A stretch of DNA of 49,384 nt from Mesotoga sp. UBA6090 (GTDB lineage Bacteria; Thermotogota; Thermotogae; Petrotogales; Kosmotogaceae): positions 1 through 49,384 of the forward strand of contig NZ_DIXC01000002.1 in NCBI RefSeq assembly GCF_002435945.1, given 5' to 3'. Positions 27,563-36,713 of this stretch are shown piece after piece. The first letter of the stretch is position 1. Each line of letters starts with the position of its first letter. A program made the translations under genes and the position numbers. The notes under the pieces are model-generated. The model searched no databases. It was not told the origin of the DNA and saw only the letters and a program-made list of their open reading frames with translations.

Positions 27563-28207
27563 TCAAGATTTGTTTAGTTCTTCTGAAACTTCCCTCAGAA
27601 AGCGATAAACAACTGTTGCTCCGGGATCCTGTTCGCCGACTGTACGGCTGCCGAATGCTTTTGCTCTGCCCTTCTTTGCTTCCATGTCCTTAGTTCTTTC
27701 CAGTCCATATTCCGCGGCCTCTGCTGCTTTCTCGAAGGCCTCGGAAATCGATTTGCCTTCAGAAGAAGCCTTTTCAAGAGCTTCCACAGCAGGCTCAAGA
27801 GCATCAAGCATCGTTTTCTCTCCCGTTTTTGCCCTTCCTCTCTTCATAATTCCCTCTAGTGCAGCCCTGAACATACCGGCGATTTCATCCAGAGTGAGAG
27901 ACTCCTTACCCAAAACCTTCTTGCCCCCCTCAATGAACGCGCTCGCCGTCAGAACTCCGAAAGTGGAGGGATTTGCCTGATTGAACTGAATTCCACACTT
28001 CTTTATCAGAGCCCCTATATCCTCAGTTTGAAAATTCTTCAGAGTTTCGATTATCGCCGTGCAGCCCTTTCTTATAGTGATGCCTAGATCTCCGTCACCT
28101 ATGGCAGCGTCAAGAGCTCTAAACTCATCGACATAGTTCTTCTCCAGTGAATTGCAGGCACCATTTAGAATCTCTGAGACCTTTGCTGCACTAATGGCTT
28201 CTTTCAT
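27563..28207 (-). CDS. DhaL-type kinase subunit (operon 1)
   Basis: A 214-residue ATP-binding subunit of a dihydroxyacetone kinase-type enzyme. The Mg-ATP motif IGDGDLG (residues 37-43) keeps the key aspartates, while the family's usual His after GDGD is Leu. The C-terminal RAKAFGSRTVGEQDPGA resembles the family's nucleotide loop. It follows dhaK by 14 bases, and GGTGATC gives a strong ribosome site. No DhaM (PTS) gene is present, so ATP is the likely phosphate donor. Confidence 0.9.
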   Translation of the reverse strand: MKEAISAAKVSEILNGACNSLEKNYVDEFRALDAAIGDGDLGITIRKGCTAIIETLKNFQTEDIGALIKKCGIQFNQANPSTFGVLTASAFIEGGKKVLGKESLTLDEIAGMFRAALEGIMKRGRAKTGEKTMLDALEPAVEALEKASSEGKSISEAFEKAAEAAEYGLERTKDMEAKKGRAKAFGSRTVGEQDPGATVVYRFLREVSEELNKS

Positions 28208-28221
28208 CTGATCACCGCCCC

Positions 28222-29226
28222 TCAGAATTGCTGCAGAAGCATCGGCGAATGAACCGGCATATCGAGGAGCTCCTTGAATTCCCTGTCAAGTTTGAAGAGA
28301 GTTATCGAAAGACCTTTCATCTCCATTGAGGTTGCGTATTCTCCCACGAATGACTTGTAAATCTTGATTTTCTTAAGATCCAGTATTTCCTTGACCTTTC
28401 TGAAGGTTACGTAGAGTTCCTGAGGTGCTGTCGCACCGAGTCCGTTAACCAGTACGGCAACTCCGTCTCCCGATTCAAATGGAAGATCATCGATTACTCT
28501 CTCCGTCATGAAACTGGCAATCTCATCGGCACTCTTGAGTTTTTCTCGCTTTATGCCGCGCTCTCCATGAATGCCCATGCCGATTTCCATTTCATCATCG
28601 CCAATCTCGAAAGTTGGCAATCCGACTGCCGGAATGGTGCACGGGGAAAGGGCGACTCCCATTGTTCTGATAACATTCAGAGCTCTGTCGGTTGTTTCTT
28701 TTACTTCTTCAAGAGAGGCACCCGTGGCAGCCTTCGCACCGGCAATCTTATATGCGAAGATCAGCCCGGCGATTCCTCTTCTTGAGCCGGCATCATCGGC
28801 GGGGGCCGATGCCACATCGTCACAACCGATGCAGGTTTCTACTCTGATTCCCTCTTCTTCGGCCATTTCGGCGGCCATGTCGAAATTCATTATGTCTCCA
28901 CCATAATTTCCGTACAGGTAGAGTACGCCTTTCCCGCTGTCTATAGCCTTCGTAATTGCAAGCATAGTTTCGGCCGAAGGCGATGAGAAAACGTCGCCAA
29001 CGGCAGCGCCATCGAGAAGGTTTTCGCCTATATATCCCAGGAAGAGGGGCAGGTGACCGGAACCACCACCGGTTGCGATGCCTACCTTGTCTTTCACGGG
29101 TGCTCTTGGAATGATCAAGGCTTTGTCATAGCCTTCAACTCTCTTGAAGTCCTTAGGGAATGCCATAACAATTCCATCGAGCATTTCCGTGATCAAATTG
29201 TCAGTGGAGTTAATGATCTTTTTCAT
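28222..29226 (-). CDS. DhaK-type kinase subunit (operon 1)
   Basis: A 334-residue substrate-binding subunit. It has GGGSGHLPLFLGYIG near residue 50, where classical DhaK has GGGSGHEP, and MGIHGERG near 215 with the His that covalently holds the ketone substrate as a hemiaminal. The Glu to Leu change next to the substrate loop suggests a ketose other than dihydroxyacetone, for instance a tetrulose. ATG 29226 behind GGAGG is chosen over an upstream in-frame start at 29286. It begins two bases after the stop of the ThuA-like gene. Confidence 0.9.
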   Translation of the reverse strand: MKKIINSTDNLITEMLDGIVMAFPKDFKRVEGYDKALIIPRAPVKDKVGIATGGGSGHLPLFLGYIGENLLDGAAVGDVFSSPSAETMLAITKAIDSGKGVLYLYGNYGGDIMNFDMAAEMAEEEGIRVETCIGCDDVASAPADDAGSRRGIAGLIFAYKIAGAKAATGASLEEVKETTDRALNVIRTMGVALSPCTIPAVGLPTFEIGDDEMEIGMGIHGERGIKREKLKSADEIASFMTERVIDDLPFESGDGVAVLVNGLGATAPQELYVTFRKVKEILDLKKIKIYKSFVGEYATSMEMKGLSITLFKLDREFKELLDMPVHSPMLLQQF

Positions 29227-29228
29227 GA

Positions 29229-29978
29229 CTATTTGCCTCCAAGCCACTTCACCACATTTACCCAGAATTGACCGTAATCCTTCCACTCAACCATCCCACG
29301 GCCCCAGTGAGGAGCTGGATCGGTAGCGAATGCAAGCGTTCTACCCTTTCCATACTGACCGGTGACTATTATTGGATCTCCGTTGTGTTCTGCCAGGACT
29401 TCTCCTTCGGGCTTTGCCTTCACTTCGTTGTATCCGGAAAATAGAGGAGGCGCCGAATCGAAGTCTACTCCCTTGAAGATCGGATGGTCTTTCTTGAGGA
29501 CTTTCGGAGTCATTCCTTCAGAAATTTCGACCCTATCATCATAGGGATAACAGGTGACGGGAAGTATCTCCTCAACAGGAGTCTTGTGCCACTTGGCTAC
29601 TCCAAACATGCCTCCAAATGATAGCCAGCCACCTACACCGCAGAAGCCGCCGCCATCACGCGTCCATTTCTTCAGTGCACCAAGCCTGTCGATCCCCATA
29701 GGGCAGTTGTTAAATCTGTCTTCGTACATTATTACTGTGTCTGTACCAACGTCACTGAAAAGTATTACGTCGTACTGTCCAAGCTCGTCCGGCTTTGGGA
29801 AGTTCCTCTGTACCTCGCTTGTCGGCAAGTAAGTCAGATCGATTTCCGAATCCGATTCAAGGGCCTTTCTCAGATGGAAACTTTCATCATGTACGACTCC
29901 ATCTGTCCAAGAATTCATACCTTTTACGTACGTTGTGATCAGCATTACCTGATCTCCACAATAGAATACTTTAAGCAC
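29229..29978 (-). CDS. ThuA/glutamine amidotransferase-like protein
   Basis: A 249-residue protein of the class I glutamine amidotransferase-like fold (DUF1355/ThuA-like). Features are QYDVILFSDVGTDTV near 85, WTRDGGGFCGVGGW near 120 with a Cys at the nucleophile-elbow position, and PIIVTGQYGKGRTLAFATDPAPHW near 220. Related proteins occur in sugar-catabolic operons, where their activity is mostly undefined. GTG 29978 lies seven bases after GGAGGT. It is the first gene of operon 1, about 90 bases downstream of the leader terminator described below. Confidence 0.78.
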   Translation of the reverse strand: MLKVFYCGDQVMLITTYVKGMNSWTDGVVHDESFHLRKALESDSEIDLTYLPTSEVQRNFPKPDELGQYDVILFSDVGTDTVIMYEDRFNNCPMGIDRLGALKKWTRDGGGFCGVGGWLSFGGMFGVAKWHKTPVEEILPVTCYPYDDRVEISEGMTPKVLKKDHPIFKGVDFDSAPPLFSGYNEVKAKPEGEVLAEHNGDPIIVTGQYGKGRTLAFATDPAPHWGRGMVEWKDYGQFWVNVVKWLGGK

Positions 29979-30067
29979 GAAAATACCTCCTTTTGATTTT
30001 GAATTAGGTCACCAATGGGCCTTTTATGTGAGACATTCTTCATCAGAACCAGAATTGTGATCTAATT

Positions 30068-30110
30068 CCCAAAGAAAAAAGAATAAAGGTGCCCCATAAC
30101 CCAAGGCACC
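30068..30110 (-). terminator. leader terminator of operon 1 (candidate attenuator)
   Basis: On the minus strand GGTGCC and GGCACC (30088-30110) form the stem with G-U extensions, followed by TTTATTCTTTTTTCTTT. It lies 90-110 bases before the first gene and about 160 bases after the upstream gene's stop. It could simply end the upstream operon, but the same sequence precedes operon 2 and overlaps a second stem-loop. Confidence 0.75.
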
Positions 30111-30158
30111 CATAACCTCTAAGCTCTATGCTTTCCCACCGCACCAACCATGAGTGCG
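30104..30158 (-). promoter_or_regulatory. candidate ANTAR-type dual stem-loop, leader 1
   Basis: Read on the minus strand, stem-loop P1 (30158-30140) is CGCAC-TCATGGTTG-GTGCG. After 21 bases comes P2 (30118-30104), AGG-TTATGGGTG-CCT, whose 3' arm is the 5' arm of the terminator. Allowing a single 5' bulge, the loops are AUGGUU and AUGGGU, both with A at 1 and G at 4, the ANTAR RNA signature. Forming P2 would prevent the terminator. The match with leader 2 is seen directly; the function is inferred. Confidence 0.6.
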
Positions 30159-30272
30159 AAGGATACTTATTCATTTGTGTTTCTTCGATTCGTGGCGGTT
30201 CTAACGCAACTCATTGGATCAGATTTTGTTTTCAGAAACAAACAGTCTCGTGGTTCATGTCAAAGTCTCTTT

Positions 30273-31388
30273 TTACTCATAATAGGTAATCAGATAGACA
30301 GTCTTTGTTATCGGTTTCCACAGATCCTCATCTTCGAAGTAAACAAGATATCTTTCCTGAATACAGTTCCCTCTATCGTCGTATAGGTATTCATAACTGT
30401 AAGTTAGCGGACTTCCACCGATATTTCTGTTATAGTTAGTTTCTTTCAGTTTCAGCCCTTCATTATTATATTGGGCCGAGTAGACGGGATTGCGCGACAC
30501 CGAAAGACAGTCGACCTCGAGAACCATATTGCCATTCTCGTATTGAGCTTCATGCTTAAAGAGTATCTTTCCATTTGCATCGGATAGGGTGAAGCTTACT
30601 AGATTCCCTTCATCATCATAGGAAGCTTCGTAGACGGAAATGACCGTATCGCTCTCGTTGTAGTTGTATGCCTTCATCAAATTGCTGTCTTCATCGTACT
30701 CATAACCGTACTTGTAGGAGAAGTCTCCGTACTTGCCATAGCCGATCTCCATGAGTAAGTTTCCGAGGTCATCATATTGATACTCATTTCTGAATTCAGT
30801 TTGAAGTCCTTCCTTTTCCTTATACTCATAGACTATATACTTGGTTTCCGACGTCATGTAACCGAGTTCGTTATAGCTGGCTAAGTATTTTGTGCTGTTT
30901 GTTGAATCATACTGAACATCGTTTCCTTCGACGAAGTTTCCACTTTCGTCGTACTTTGCAGAGTATTTCGAGGTTATCGAACCATCTGAGGAGTACTGAA
31001 TTCCTTCAGTCTGTCTCCCGCCCTCGTCGTATTTGTATTCATAACCGTGTTCTAATACAGAGTCGTTAACTACCCTTTTTCCCTGCATCGTGATCATGTT
31101 GCCTTCGCTATCGTACTGATAGGAATATTCAAACTCCACAACACCGTCGCCGGCAACTTTGCTCTCACGGATAGTATTTCCTGATTCATCGTACTCAGCG
31201 GTCAGAGTGGCAAAATTTATCCACAACTCGCCGTCCTGTGTATTATAGTTTCTTATTTCAATCCTTTTCACTCCAGATGTGCTTATATTATCCAGGTAAG
31301 AATCGACCCAGAAGGCTCCACAAAAGCTTCCGATGAACATGGACATAACTAACAAGAAACGACAGAGTCTGAAAATGCTTGACAGCAA
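30273..31388 (-). CDS. secreted YD/RHS-repeat-like protein
   Basis: A 371-residue protein with an N-terminal hydrophobic segment (LLVMSMFIGSFCGAF) and about ten repeats of roughly 25-30 residues of the form YEYDEDGNLxxxxxY, the YD (RHS-like) repeat pattern that forms beta structures outside the cell. TTG 31388 is chosen because GGAAGGTGAT lies just before it, 26 bases after the dhaL stop; GTG 31418 would overlap that gene. It is the last gene of operon 2. No toxin or peptidase core is visible, so its job is unknown. Confidence 0.75.
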   Translation of the reverse strand: MLSSIFRLCRFLLVMSMFIGSFCGAFWVDSYLDNISTSGVKRIEIRNYNTQDGELWINFATLTAEYDESGNTIRESKVAGDGVVEFEYSYQYDSEGNMITMQGKRVVNDSVLEHGYEYKYDEGGRQTEGIQYSSDGSITSKYSAKYDESGNFVEGNDVQYDSTNSTKYLASYNELGYMTSETKYIVYEYKEKEGLQTEFRNEYQYDDLGNLLMEIGYGKYGDFSYKYGYEYDEDSNLMKAYNYNESDTVISVYEASYDDEGNLVSFTLSDANGKILFKHEAQYENGNMVLEVDCLSVSRNPVYSAQYNNEGLKLKETNYNRNIGGSPLTYSYEYLYDDRGNCIQERYLVYFEDEDLWKPITKTVYLITYYE

Positions 31389-31414
31389 ATTAATCACCTT
31401 CCATCGGCAAAGTC

Positions 31415-32059
31415 TCACTTCGTTTTGTTGAAGAAGCTCTCTTGAATATCTGAGAGAATAACTGCAACTGCTCTGGCACCCGCGTCATATGCACCAATGC
31501 TCCTGTCTCCCAGATATCTGGCCCTTCCTTTCGTTGCAACTATCGTTTTTGTAGATTCGGCTCCTTCTTCTGCCCTGGTTACGGCCTTTTTAAAGGCCTC
31601 TTCTATTGGTTCGTTCAGCTTCGCGCTTTCCTTCAAAGATTCTTTGAATGGAATAAGCGCATCCAGAAGAGTTTTATCTCCCAATTCAGCTTTACCGACC
31701 TTCTGTACTCCATCTACCATCGCCTGGAAGAGCTCGGAAATGTCGGCGATTTTGAGATTCTCCTTTCCCTTAGAAACTCTCGAAGCGCTCAAAAAGGCAT
31801 TGCCCCAAATTGGGCCGGAAGCTCCACCGCATTTTTCCATTATTATCATGCTGCAGTCTCTCAAAAAGGTTCCAATATTACTCTTTTCAAGATCCTTCCA
31901 CTTCGACTTCACTTCAGAGAAGCCTTTCGCCAAAGAAGCTCCAAAATCGCCATCGCCGGCAACTGAATCGAGATCACAGAAATACTGTTCGTTTCTTAGT
32001 ATAGAGTCGATAGCGATCCCAACGACTTCTATGAATTCATCCTTCGAGATTACAGTCAT
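31415..32059 (-). CDS. DhaL-type kinase subunit (operon 2)
   Basis: A 214-residue ATP-binding subunit paralogous to the one at 27563-28207. The motif VAGDGDFGASLAKG keeps the aspartates that hold Mg-ATP, with Phe where His is usual. LGDRSIGAYDAGARA near the end is the nucleotide-binding tail. It begins three bases after the dhaK stop with GGAGG eight bases upstream. Confidence 0.9.
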   Translation of the reverse strand: MTVISKDEFIEVVGIAIDSILRNEQYFCDLDSVAGDGDFGASLAKGFSEVKSKWKDLEKSNIGTFLRDCSMIIMEKCGGASGPIWGNAFLSASRVSKGKENLKIADISELFQAMVDGVQKVGKAELGDKTLLDALIPFKESLKESAKLNEPIEEAFKKAVTRAEEGAESTKTIVATKGRARYLGDRSIGAYDAGARAVAVILSDIQESFFNKTK

Positions 32060-32062
32060 GTT

Positions 32063-33055
32063 CTAGGCCTCCGTTTCCTTCCAGGCAGCGGTTTCACAGG
32101 GTGCTGAGAGAAGTCTCTTCATTTGCTCATCGAGTTTAAGAAGGGAGATTGAAGCGCCTTCCATATCTATAGATGTCATGTAGTTTCCAACCAGAGTCTT
32201 CGCTACTGCGATTCCCTTATTGTTAAGAATCGAGGCTACCTCGTTGTTAAGTATGAAAAGCTCTTGCAGCGGAGTTCCGCCGAATCCATTTATCAGTACG
32301 GCAACCTCCTCTTCCTTTGACACGAATAATTCGCCAAGTATTCTTTGGATAATCAGTTCGGCAGTTTCCTTAGCTGAGAGCAAGCTGTCTCTGAATATTC
32401 CAGCTTCTCCATGAATTCCAACACCAACCTCGATCTTGTCCTCTTCAAGGTCGAAAGTAGGTTTCCCTCTTGCAGGGACGGTGCAGGAAGTGAGTGCAAT
32501 CCCCATAGTTCTAACATTGTCAATAACCCTTTGGGCGATCTCCTTCACCTGCCTGAGAGAAGCTCCCCTTTCTGCCAGAGCGCCTGCAATTTTGTGAACG
32601 AAGATCGTTCCGGCCACGCCCCGTCTATCTTCCTTCTTTTCGATTGAGATATCATCATTTACACAAACGCTGTCAACTCTAATATCGTAGTCTTCAGCCA
32701 TTGCAGCAGCGCTTTCGAAGTTCATGACATCTCCCGAGTAATTCTTTATAACCAGCAAGACCCCTTGCTCCGAATGGTTGTGCTTTATGGCGTTGAAGAT
32801 CTGCATTACAGACGGTGAAGCAAAAACATCACCACATACTGCCGCATCAAGCATTCCCTTGCCTACAAACCCTGCATGAGCCGGCTCATGACCACTTCCA
32901 CCGCCACTGATCAGATTAACCTTGTTCTTGTTGGGATTCTTTCTCGAAATCACCATGAATTCCTCGTCGAGTGCAAGGTTCTCCGGGAAAGCCTTCACCA
33001 TTCCCTGACACATTTCGATTACCACGCTTTTGGGATCATTGATCAGCTTCTTCAT
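32063..33055 (-). CDS. DhaK-type kinase subunit (operon 2)
   Basis: A 330-residue substrate-binding subunit with the canonical GGGSGHEPAHAGFVG near residue 50, CGDVFASPS near 75 and VGVGIHGEAGI near 210 carrying the substrate-binding His. It keeps the Glu lost in the operon 1 paralogue, so the two kinases probably differ in substrate. It phosphorylates dihydroxyacetone or a related short ketose with DhaL, and follows the ABC ATPase gene by 24 bases. Confidence 0.91.
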   Translation of the reverse strand: MKKLINDPKSVVIEMCQGMVKAFPENLALDEEFMVISRKNPNKNKVNLISGGGSGHEPAHAGFVGKGMLDAAVCGDVFASPSVMQIFNAIKHNHSEQGVLLVIKNYSGDVMNFESAAAMAEDYDIRVDSVCVNDDISIEKKEDRRGVAGTIFVHKIAGALAERGASLRQVKEIAQRVIDNVRTMGIALTSCTVPARGKPTFDLEEDKIEVGVGIHGEAGIFRDSLLSAKETAELIIQRILGELFVSKEEEVAVLINGFGGTPLQELFILNNEVASILNNKGIAVAKTLVGNYMTSIDMEGASISLLKLDEQMKRLLSAPCETAAWKETEA

Positions 33056-33079
33056 CTCTCTACACCACCTCAGCTATTC

Positions 33080-34624
33080 TTATACCATATCTCTTACTAG
33101 TTCTTGCTCGGTTGGTTTCCGCCTCTTATCGGCATCTACGATAAGCGAAATGTTTCCATCTTTCATAATTACTATCCTGTTGCTCAATCCTATGAGTTCG
33201 AGCAAGTCGTCTGTTATTAAGATGATGGCAAGGTTCTTATTTGCCGCTTCTCTTATGAAGGTGTATATTTCCTCTTTTGCTCCGATGTCTATGCCTCTGG
33301 TGGGATTGTCGAGAATCAAAATATCGAGATTCTTCATAATCCATTTGGTCAGTACGATTTTTTGTTGGTTTCCTCCACTCAACGAAAAGCACAGATCTTC
33401 GCTAGTTGCCTTAATTCGGAACTTCTCTATTCCCTCTTTGATCAATTTGGATTCTTGCCTGTTGTTTATAAAGCCCAGGCGACTGCTGAACTCACTGAAT
33501 CTTGTAATCGTAAGATTGTTGGCAACCGTTGACAAGCCGATTATTCCGTTTTCCTTCCTTTCGGAAGGAACATACCCGACTCTTAGCTTGGTCATATTTC
33601 TTATCGTGGCTTTAGACACGGAATGGCCATCTATAATGATTTCTCCTTCTGTTGGCTCTCCCACCCCAAAAAGGGTCTCGCCCAGGAACTTCTTTCCAGA
33701 GCCAATCAGTCCACCTATTCCAAGGATCTCCCCACGACGGACTTCCAGAGAAACAGAGTCATAAAGGCCCTTCTTGGAAAGATTTCTCACCCTCAAGACG
33801 GGATCCTCATCCCCATTGAATTCCTTTTGATCTTCAACTCTGTAGGTGTCGGCACTTAACTCTCTTCCTACCATAAGCGGGTGGATCTCTCTCTCTTCCG
33901 AGACCTCGGGATCAACTTCTCCAACCAGCTGCCCATCTTTGAGAATTAGAATCCTGTTACAGGCATTCATCAATTCTGAAAGACGGTGTGAGACAAATAT
34001 GAATGTTGCCTTGTTTGAAAAACTCTTAATTCTGTCGAGAAGAATCTCTCTTTCCTTTTCTGGGAGCGCAGCAGTTGGTTCATCAAGAAGTATTAGAGGG
34101 GTCTCGATCTTGTACATGTCTGCTATGACAAATGCCCTGATGATCTCAAGCATCTGACGTTCATGGAATGAATATCTAGAGACTTCTTTTCTGGGGTCGA
34201 TATCGAGCCCAAAACTCTCCAGATAACGTTTCGCTTCGGAGATCATCTGCCTCTTCTTCAAAGTACCGGCCACCTGGAATCTCTTCTCGTGTGAAAGAAA
34301 GAGATTTTCGTAAACAGTCAGGCTTTGGACAAGGTTCTGCTCCTGGAAGACCATCGAAACTCCGAGTATGTTAGCCTCTCTGAAGCTTTGAGGAGCATAC
34401 TTTTTTCCTTCCAGAAACATCTCTCCTTTATCGGGTGGTTCAACTCCTGCTATAAGCTTTAGCAGAGTTGACTTTCCCGCCCCATTTTCACCGGCGAATC
34501 CAATAACGTCGTTCTTATTGATCTTGAAGGTAACATCTTTCAGTGCCTGCACACCAGGATAGTTTCTATCGATTCCCTTGATCTCAAAGAGGATTTTGCT
34601 ATTTTCTTTTACTTTTTCATCCAT
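33080..34624 (-). CDS. ribose-type sugar ABC transporter ATPase (operon 2)
   Basis: A 514-residue double NBD. NBD1: GENGAGKSTLLK, SFHERQMLEI in place of a full LSGGQ, LILLDEPTAALPE and FVSHRLSEL. NBD2: GLIGSGKKFL, LSGGNQQKIVL and LILDNPTRGID. The layout is that of RbsA/MglA. ATG 34624 has GAGGTT upstream. It works with the two permeases encoded just before it. Confidence 0.93.
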   Translation of the reverse strand: MDEKVKENSKILFEIKGIDRNYPGVQALKDVTFKINKNDVIGFAGENGAGKSTLLKLIAGVEPPDKGEMFLEGKKYAPQSFREANILGVSMVFQEQNLVQSLTVYENLFLSHEKRFQVAGTLKKRQMISEAKRYLESFGLDIDPRKEVSRYSFHERQMLEIIRAFVIADMYKIETPLILLDEPTAALPEKEREILLDRIKSFSNKATFIFVSHRLSELMNACNRILILKDGQLVGEVDPEVSEEREIHPLMVGRELSADTYRVEDQKEFNGDEDPVLRVRNLSKKGLYDSVSLEVRRGEILGIGGLIGSGKKFLGETLFGVGEPTEGEIIIDGHSVSKATIRNMTKLRVGYVPSERKENGIIGLSTVANNLTITRFSEFSSRLGFINNRQESKLIKEGIEKFRIKATSEDLCFSLSGGNQQKIVLTKWIMKNLDILILDNPTRGIDIGAKEEIYTFIREAANKNLAIILITDDLLELIGLSNRIVIMKDGNISLIVDADKRRKPTEQELVRDMV

Positions 34625-34669
34625 AAAGATAAACCTCGCATTCTCAGTATCACCTTTTTGAATCGAAGA

Positions 34670-35626
34670 TCACTTAACGGCGATCATCTTCGGTCTTCCA
34701 ACATTGGACATAAGCGCACCGGCAATTATCAGAGCACCCATTGCAACGTTCCTGAATTCAGGCGTTACACCCATGAAATTCAGGCCGCTTATCAGAACGG
34801 TAACCAGCATCGCTCCGAGAACTGTGCCGATTGGTCCTCCTCGACCTCCGCTAAGAGGAATGCCGCCCATGACAACGATTGCTATTACGGGCAAGGTATA
34901 AGTATCACCAGTATAAGGGCATGCAGCTTCAAGCATTGATGCGTCAAGTGCCCCGGCTAGTCCTACGAGCGAACCATGAATCATAAATACAAAAGTCTGA
35001 ATCTTTACAACGCTGATCCCTGAATACTGGCATACGTACTCGTTGTTGCCGATGGCGTAAATCATTCTGCCAAGCACTGTTTTTTTGGTTATTATTATAG
35101 TTATAAGCACTACAATGATTGGTATAGTGATCAAGTTCGATATGCCACCTAGAAAGCCGCCTCTTGCGACTGCCAAAAAGGATTCCGAATGGACGTTGTA
35201 AGGAGACCCTTTTAGCATCAAAACTGCAGTTCCATTTAAGATTCCCATCATGGCGATAGTGGATAGAAACGTCGGGATTTTCAGGAAAGTAGCCAGAAAA
35301 CCGTTTATCAGACCTACCAGAGCCCCTACTATCATCCCCACAATAATCGATGCGCCACCTAGCGCAGAGCTAGCCATTGCGGATGCCACGGCAGTAATCG
35401 TTATCGTCGCTCCGACTGATACGTCAATACTTCCCATCAGAACGACCATAGACATACCCATCGATGCAATCAGCAGAATGGCCATCTGTACGAGCAAGTT
35501 GTTGAAGTTCTTTGCAGACAAGAATGTTGGATACTGCAAACCGAATATCAAGAACAAAACCACAAGTAGTAAGGGAGTCCACAACTTTGAAAGTAAGAAC
35601 TTTCGCTTCCTGTTTCGATTATCCAT
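34670..35626 (-). CDS. ribose-type sugar ABC transporter permease B (operon 2)
   Basis: A 318-residue RbsC-type permease with nine to ten hydrophobic helices, including MGSIDVSVGATITI near 60 and AIGNNEYVCQYSGI near 190. Three ATG codons follow the GGGAGGTGG site in a row; the third (35626) has the best spacing. It is 18 bases from the sister permease gene, and the two probably form a heterodimer. Confidence 0.9.
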   Translation of the reverse strand: MDNRNRKRKFLLSKLWTPLLLVVLFLIFGLQYPTFLSAKNFNNLLVQMAILLIASMGMSMVVLMGSIDVSVGATITITAVASAMASSALGGASIIVGMIVGALVGLINGFLATFLKIPTFLSTIAMMGILNGTAVLMLKGSPYNVHSESFLAVARGGFLGGISNLITIPIIVVLITIIITKKTVLGRMIYAIGNNEYVCQYSGISVVKIQTFVFMIHGSLVGLAGALDASMLEAACPYTGDTYTLPVIAIVVMGGIPLSGGRGGPIGTVLGAMLVTVLISGLNFMGVTPEFRNVAMGALIIAGALMSNVGRPKMIAVK

Positions 35627-35644
35627 CATCATCCACCTCCCTGC

Positions 35645-36628
35645 CTACTTGGTAAGAAGTAATCTTCCGCGTCGATGAGGAAGCATTACGAGTGAAATGG
35701 CTGCGATTAGCAGTATGCCTTTTGCAATGTTTTGGACATTCGATGTACTTCCAATTAGACTCATTCCATTATCGAACATACTGATGAGAAGAACCCCTAT
35801 GAGTGTCTTCAATAAACCACCAGAACCTCCCATGATGGAAGTCCCACCAACGACCACGGCAATTAGCGTATTGAAGAGGTACTTGTCTCCAAGTCTTGCT
35901 GGTGCCATTCCCAGATAAGAAGAAAGTAAAACAGAGGCAATACCGACCAATAACCCGGAGAATGTGAACGCGATTATCCTATATTTATTTGTATTGATTC
36001 CCATTTTCTTCACGGACTCTTCGTTGCTTCCTATTGCCAAAATGTATCTTCCCACTACTGTCTTCCTGCTTATGAATACGAAAACTGCAAATACAATGAA
36101 GGCCCAAATAATGACATTTGGAATGCCTTCGATCATCTGTCCCGTCGAAATCCAGGCAAAGTCCCTGTTTCTAATGGATATGTTATAACCATTTGTTAGA
36201 CCAGTAGCTATTCCCACATAGACATACATCATCGCCAGTGTAACGATGAAAGACGGAAGTTTCAGAAGTACCACCAGTAGACCGTTAATCAGTCCCGAAA
36301 GGAATCCTACGACTATCGCAAGAACTATCATCCCTAATCCACCCTGAGGAAAGAAGTAAGCGGCAACAATCGCACAGGATGAAAGCATGGCGCCCACAGA
36401 GAGATCTATGCTTCCCATGAGTATGGGAAAAGTCTCTCCGGCGGCAACCAGAAGGAAGACGCTCGAGACTGTCAGAATACCTGTGATATTCCTTATTCTT
36501 GAGAATGGCGGATATAAGATTGCGAAAACCACAAAGATTCCAACAAGCAACAAGTAAGGAAGTACTTCAATAAGGTTCTCTGCTTTTAGTCCTTTTTTAA
36601 AGAGATTTTTGAGAGCCAAATTCCTCAT
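35645..36628 (-). CDS. ribose-type sugar ABC transporter permease A (operon 2)
   Basis: A 327-residue RbsC-type permease: LMGSIDLSVGAMLSS near 70, AIGSNEESVKKMGI near 200 and VVGGTSIMGGSGG near 265. The listed ATG lies directly against GGAAGG, so TTG 36619 could be the true start. It is the first permease after the binding protein, behind a hairpin. Confidence 0.9.
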   Translation of the reverse strand: MRNLALKNLFKKGLKAENLIEVLPYLLLVGIFVVFAILYPPFSRIRNITGILTVSSVFLLVAAGETFPILMGSIDLSVGAMLSSCAIVAAYFFPQGGLGMIVLAIVVGFLSGLINGLLVVLLKLPSFIVTLAMMYVYVGIATGLTNGYNISIRNRDFAWISTGQMIEGIPNVIIWAFIVFAVFVFISRKTVVGRYILAIGSNEESVKKMGINTNKYRIIAFTFSGLLVGIASVLLSSYLGMAPARLGDKYLFNTLIAVVVGGTSIMGGSGGLLKTLIGVLLISMFDNGMSLIGSTSNVQNIAKGILLIAAISLVMLPHRRGRLLLTK

Positions 36629-36639
36629 CCTTCCAGAAA

Positions 36640-36676
36640 GAGTAGACTGATCCCCCGTCGCTGGAACAGTCTACTC
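36640..36676 (-). promoter_or_regulatory. hairpin between binding protein and permease genes (operon 2)
   Basis: GAGTAGACTG (36640-36649) pairs with CAGTCTACTC (36667-36676) around a 17-base loop. It holds the same position behind the binding-protein gene as the hairpin in operon 1, without sharing its sequence, and has no strong T-run. Confidence 0.6.
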
Positions 36677-36713
36677 CAGCATTCAAAAGTGTTTTTTAAG
36701 AATCATACGGTGC

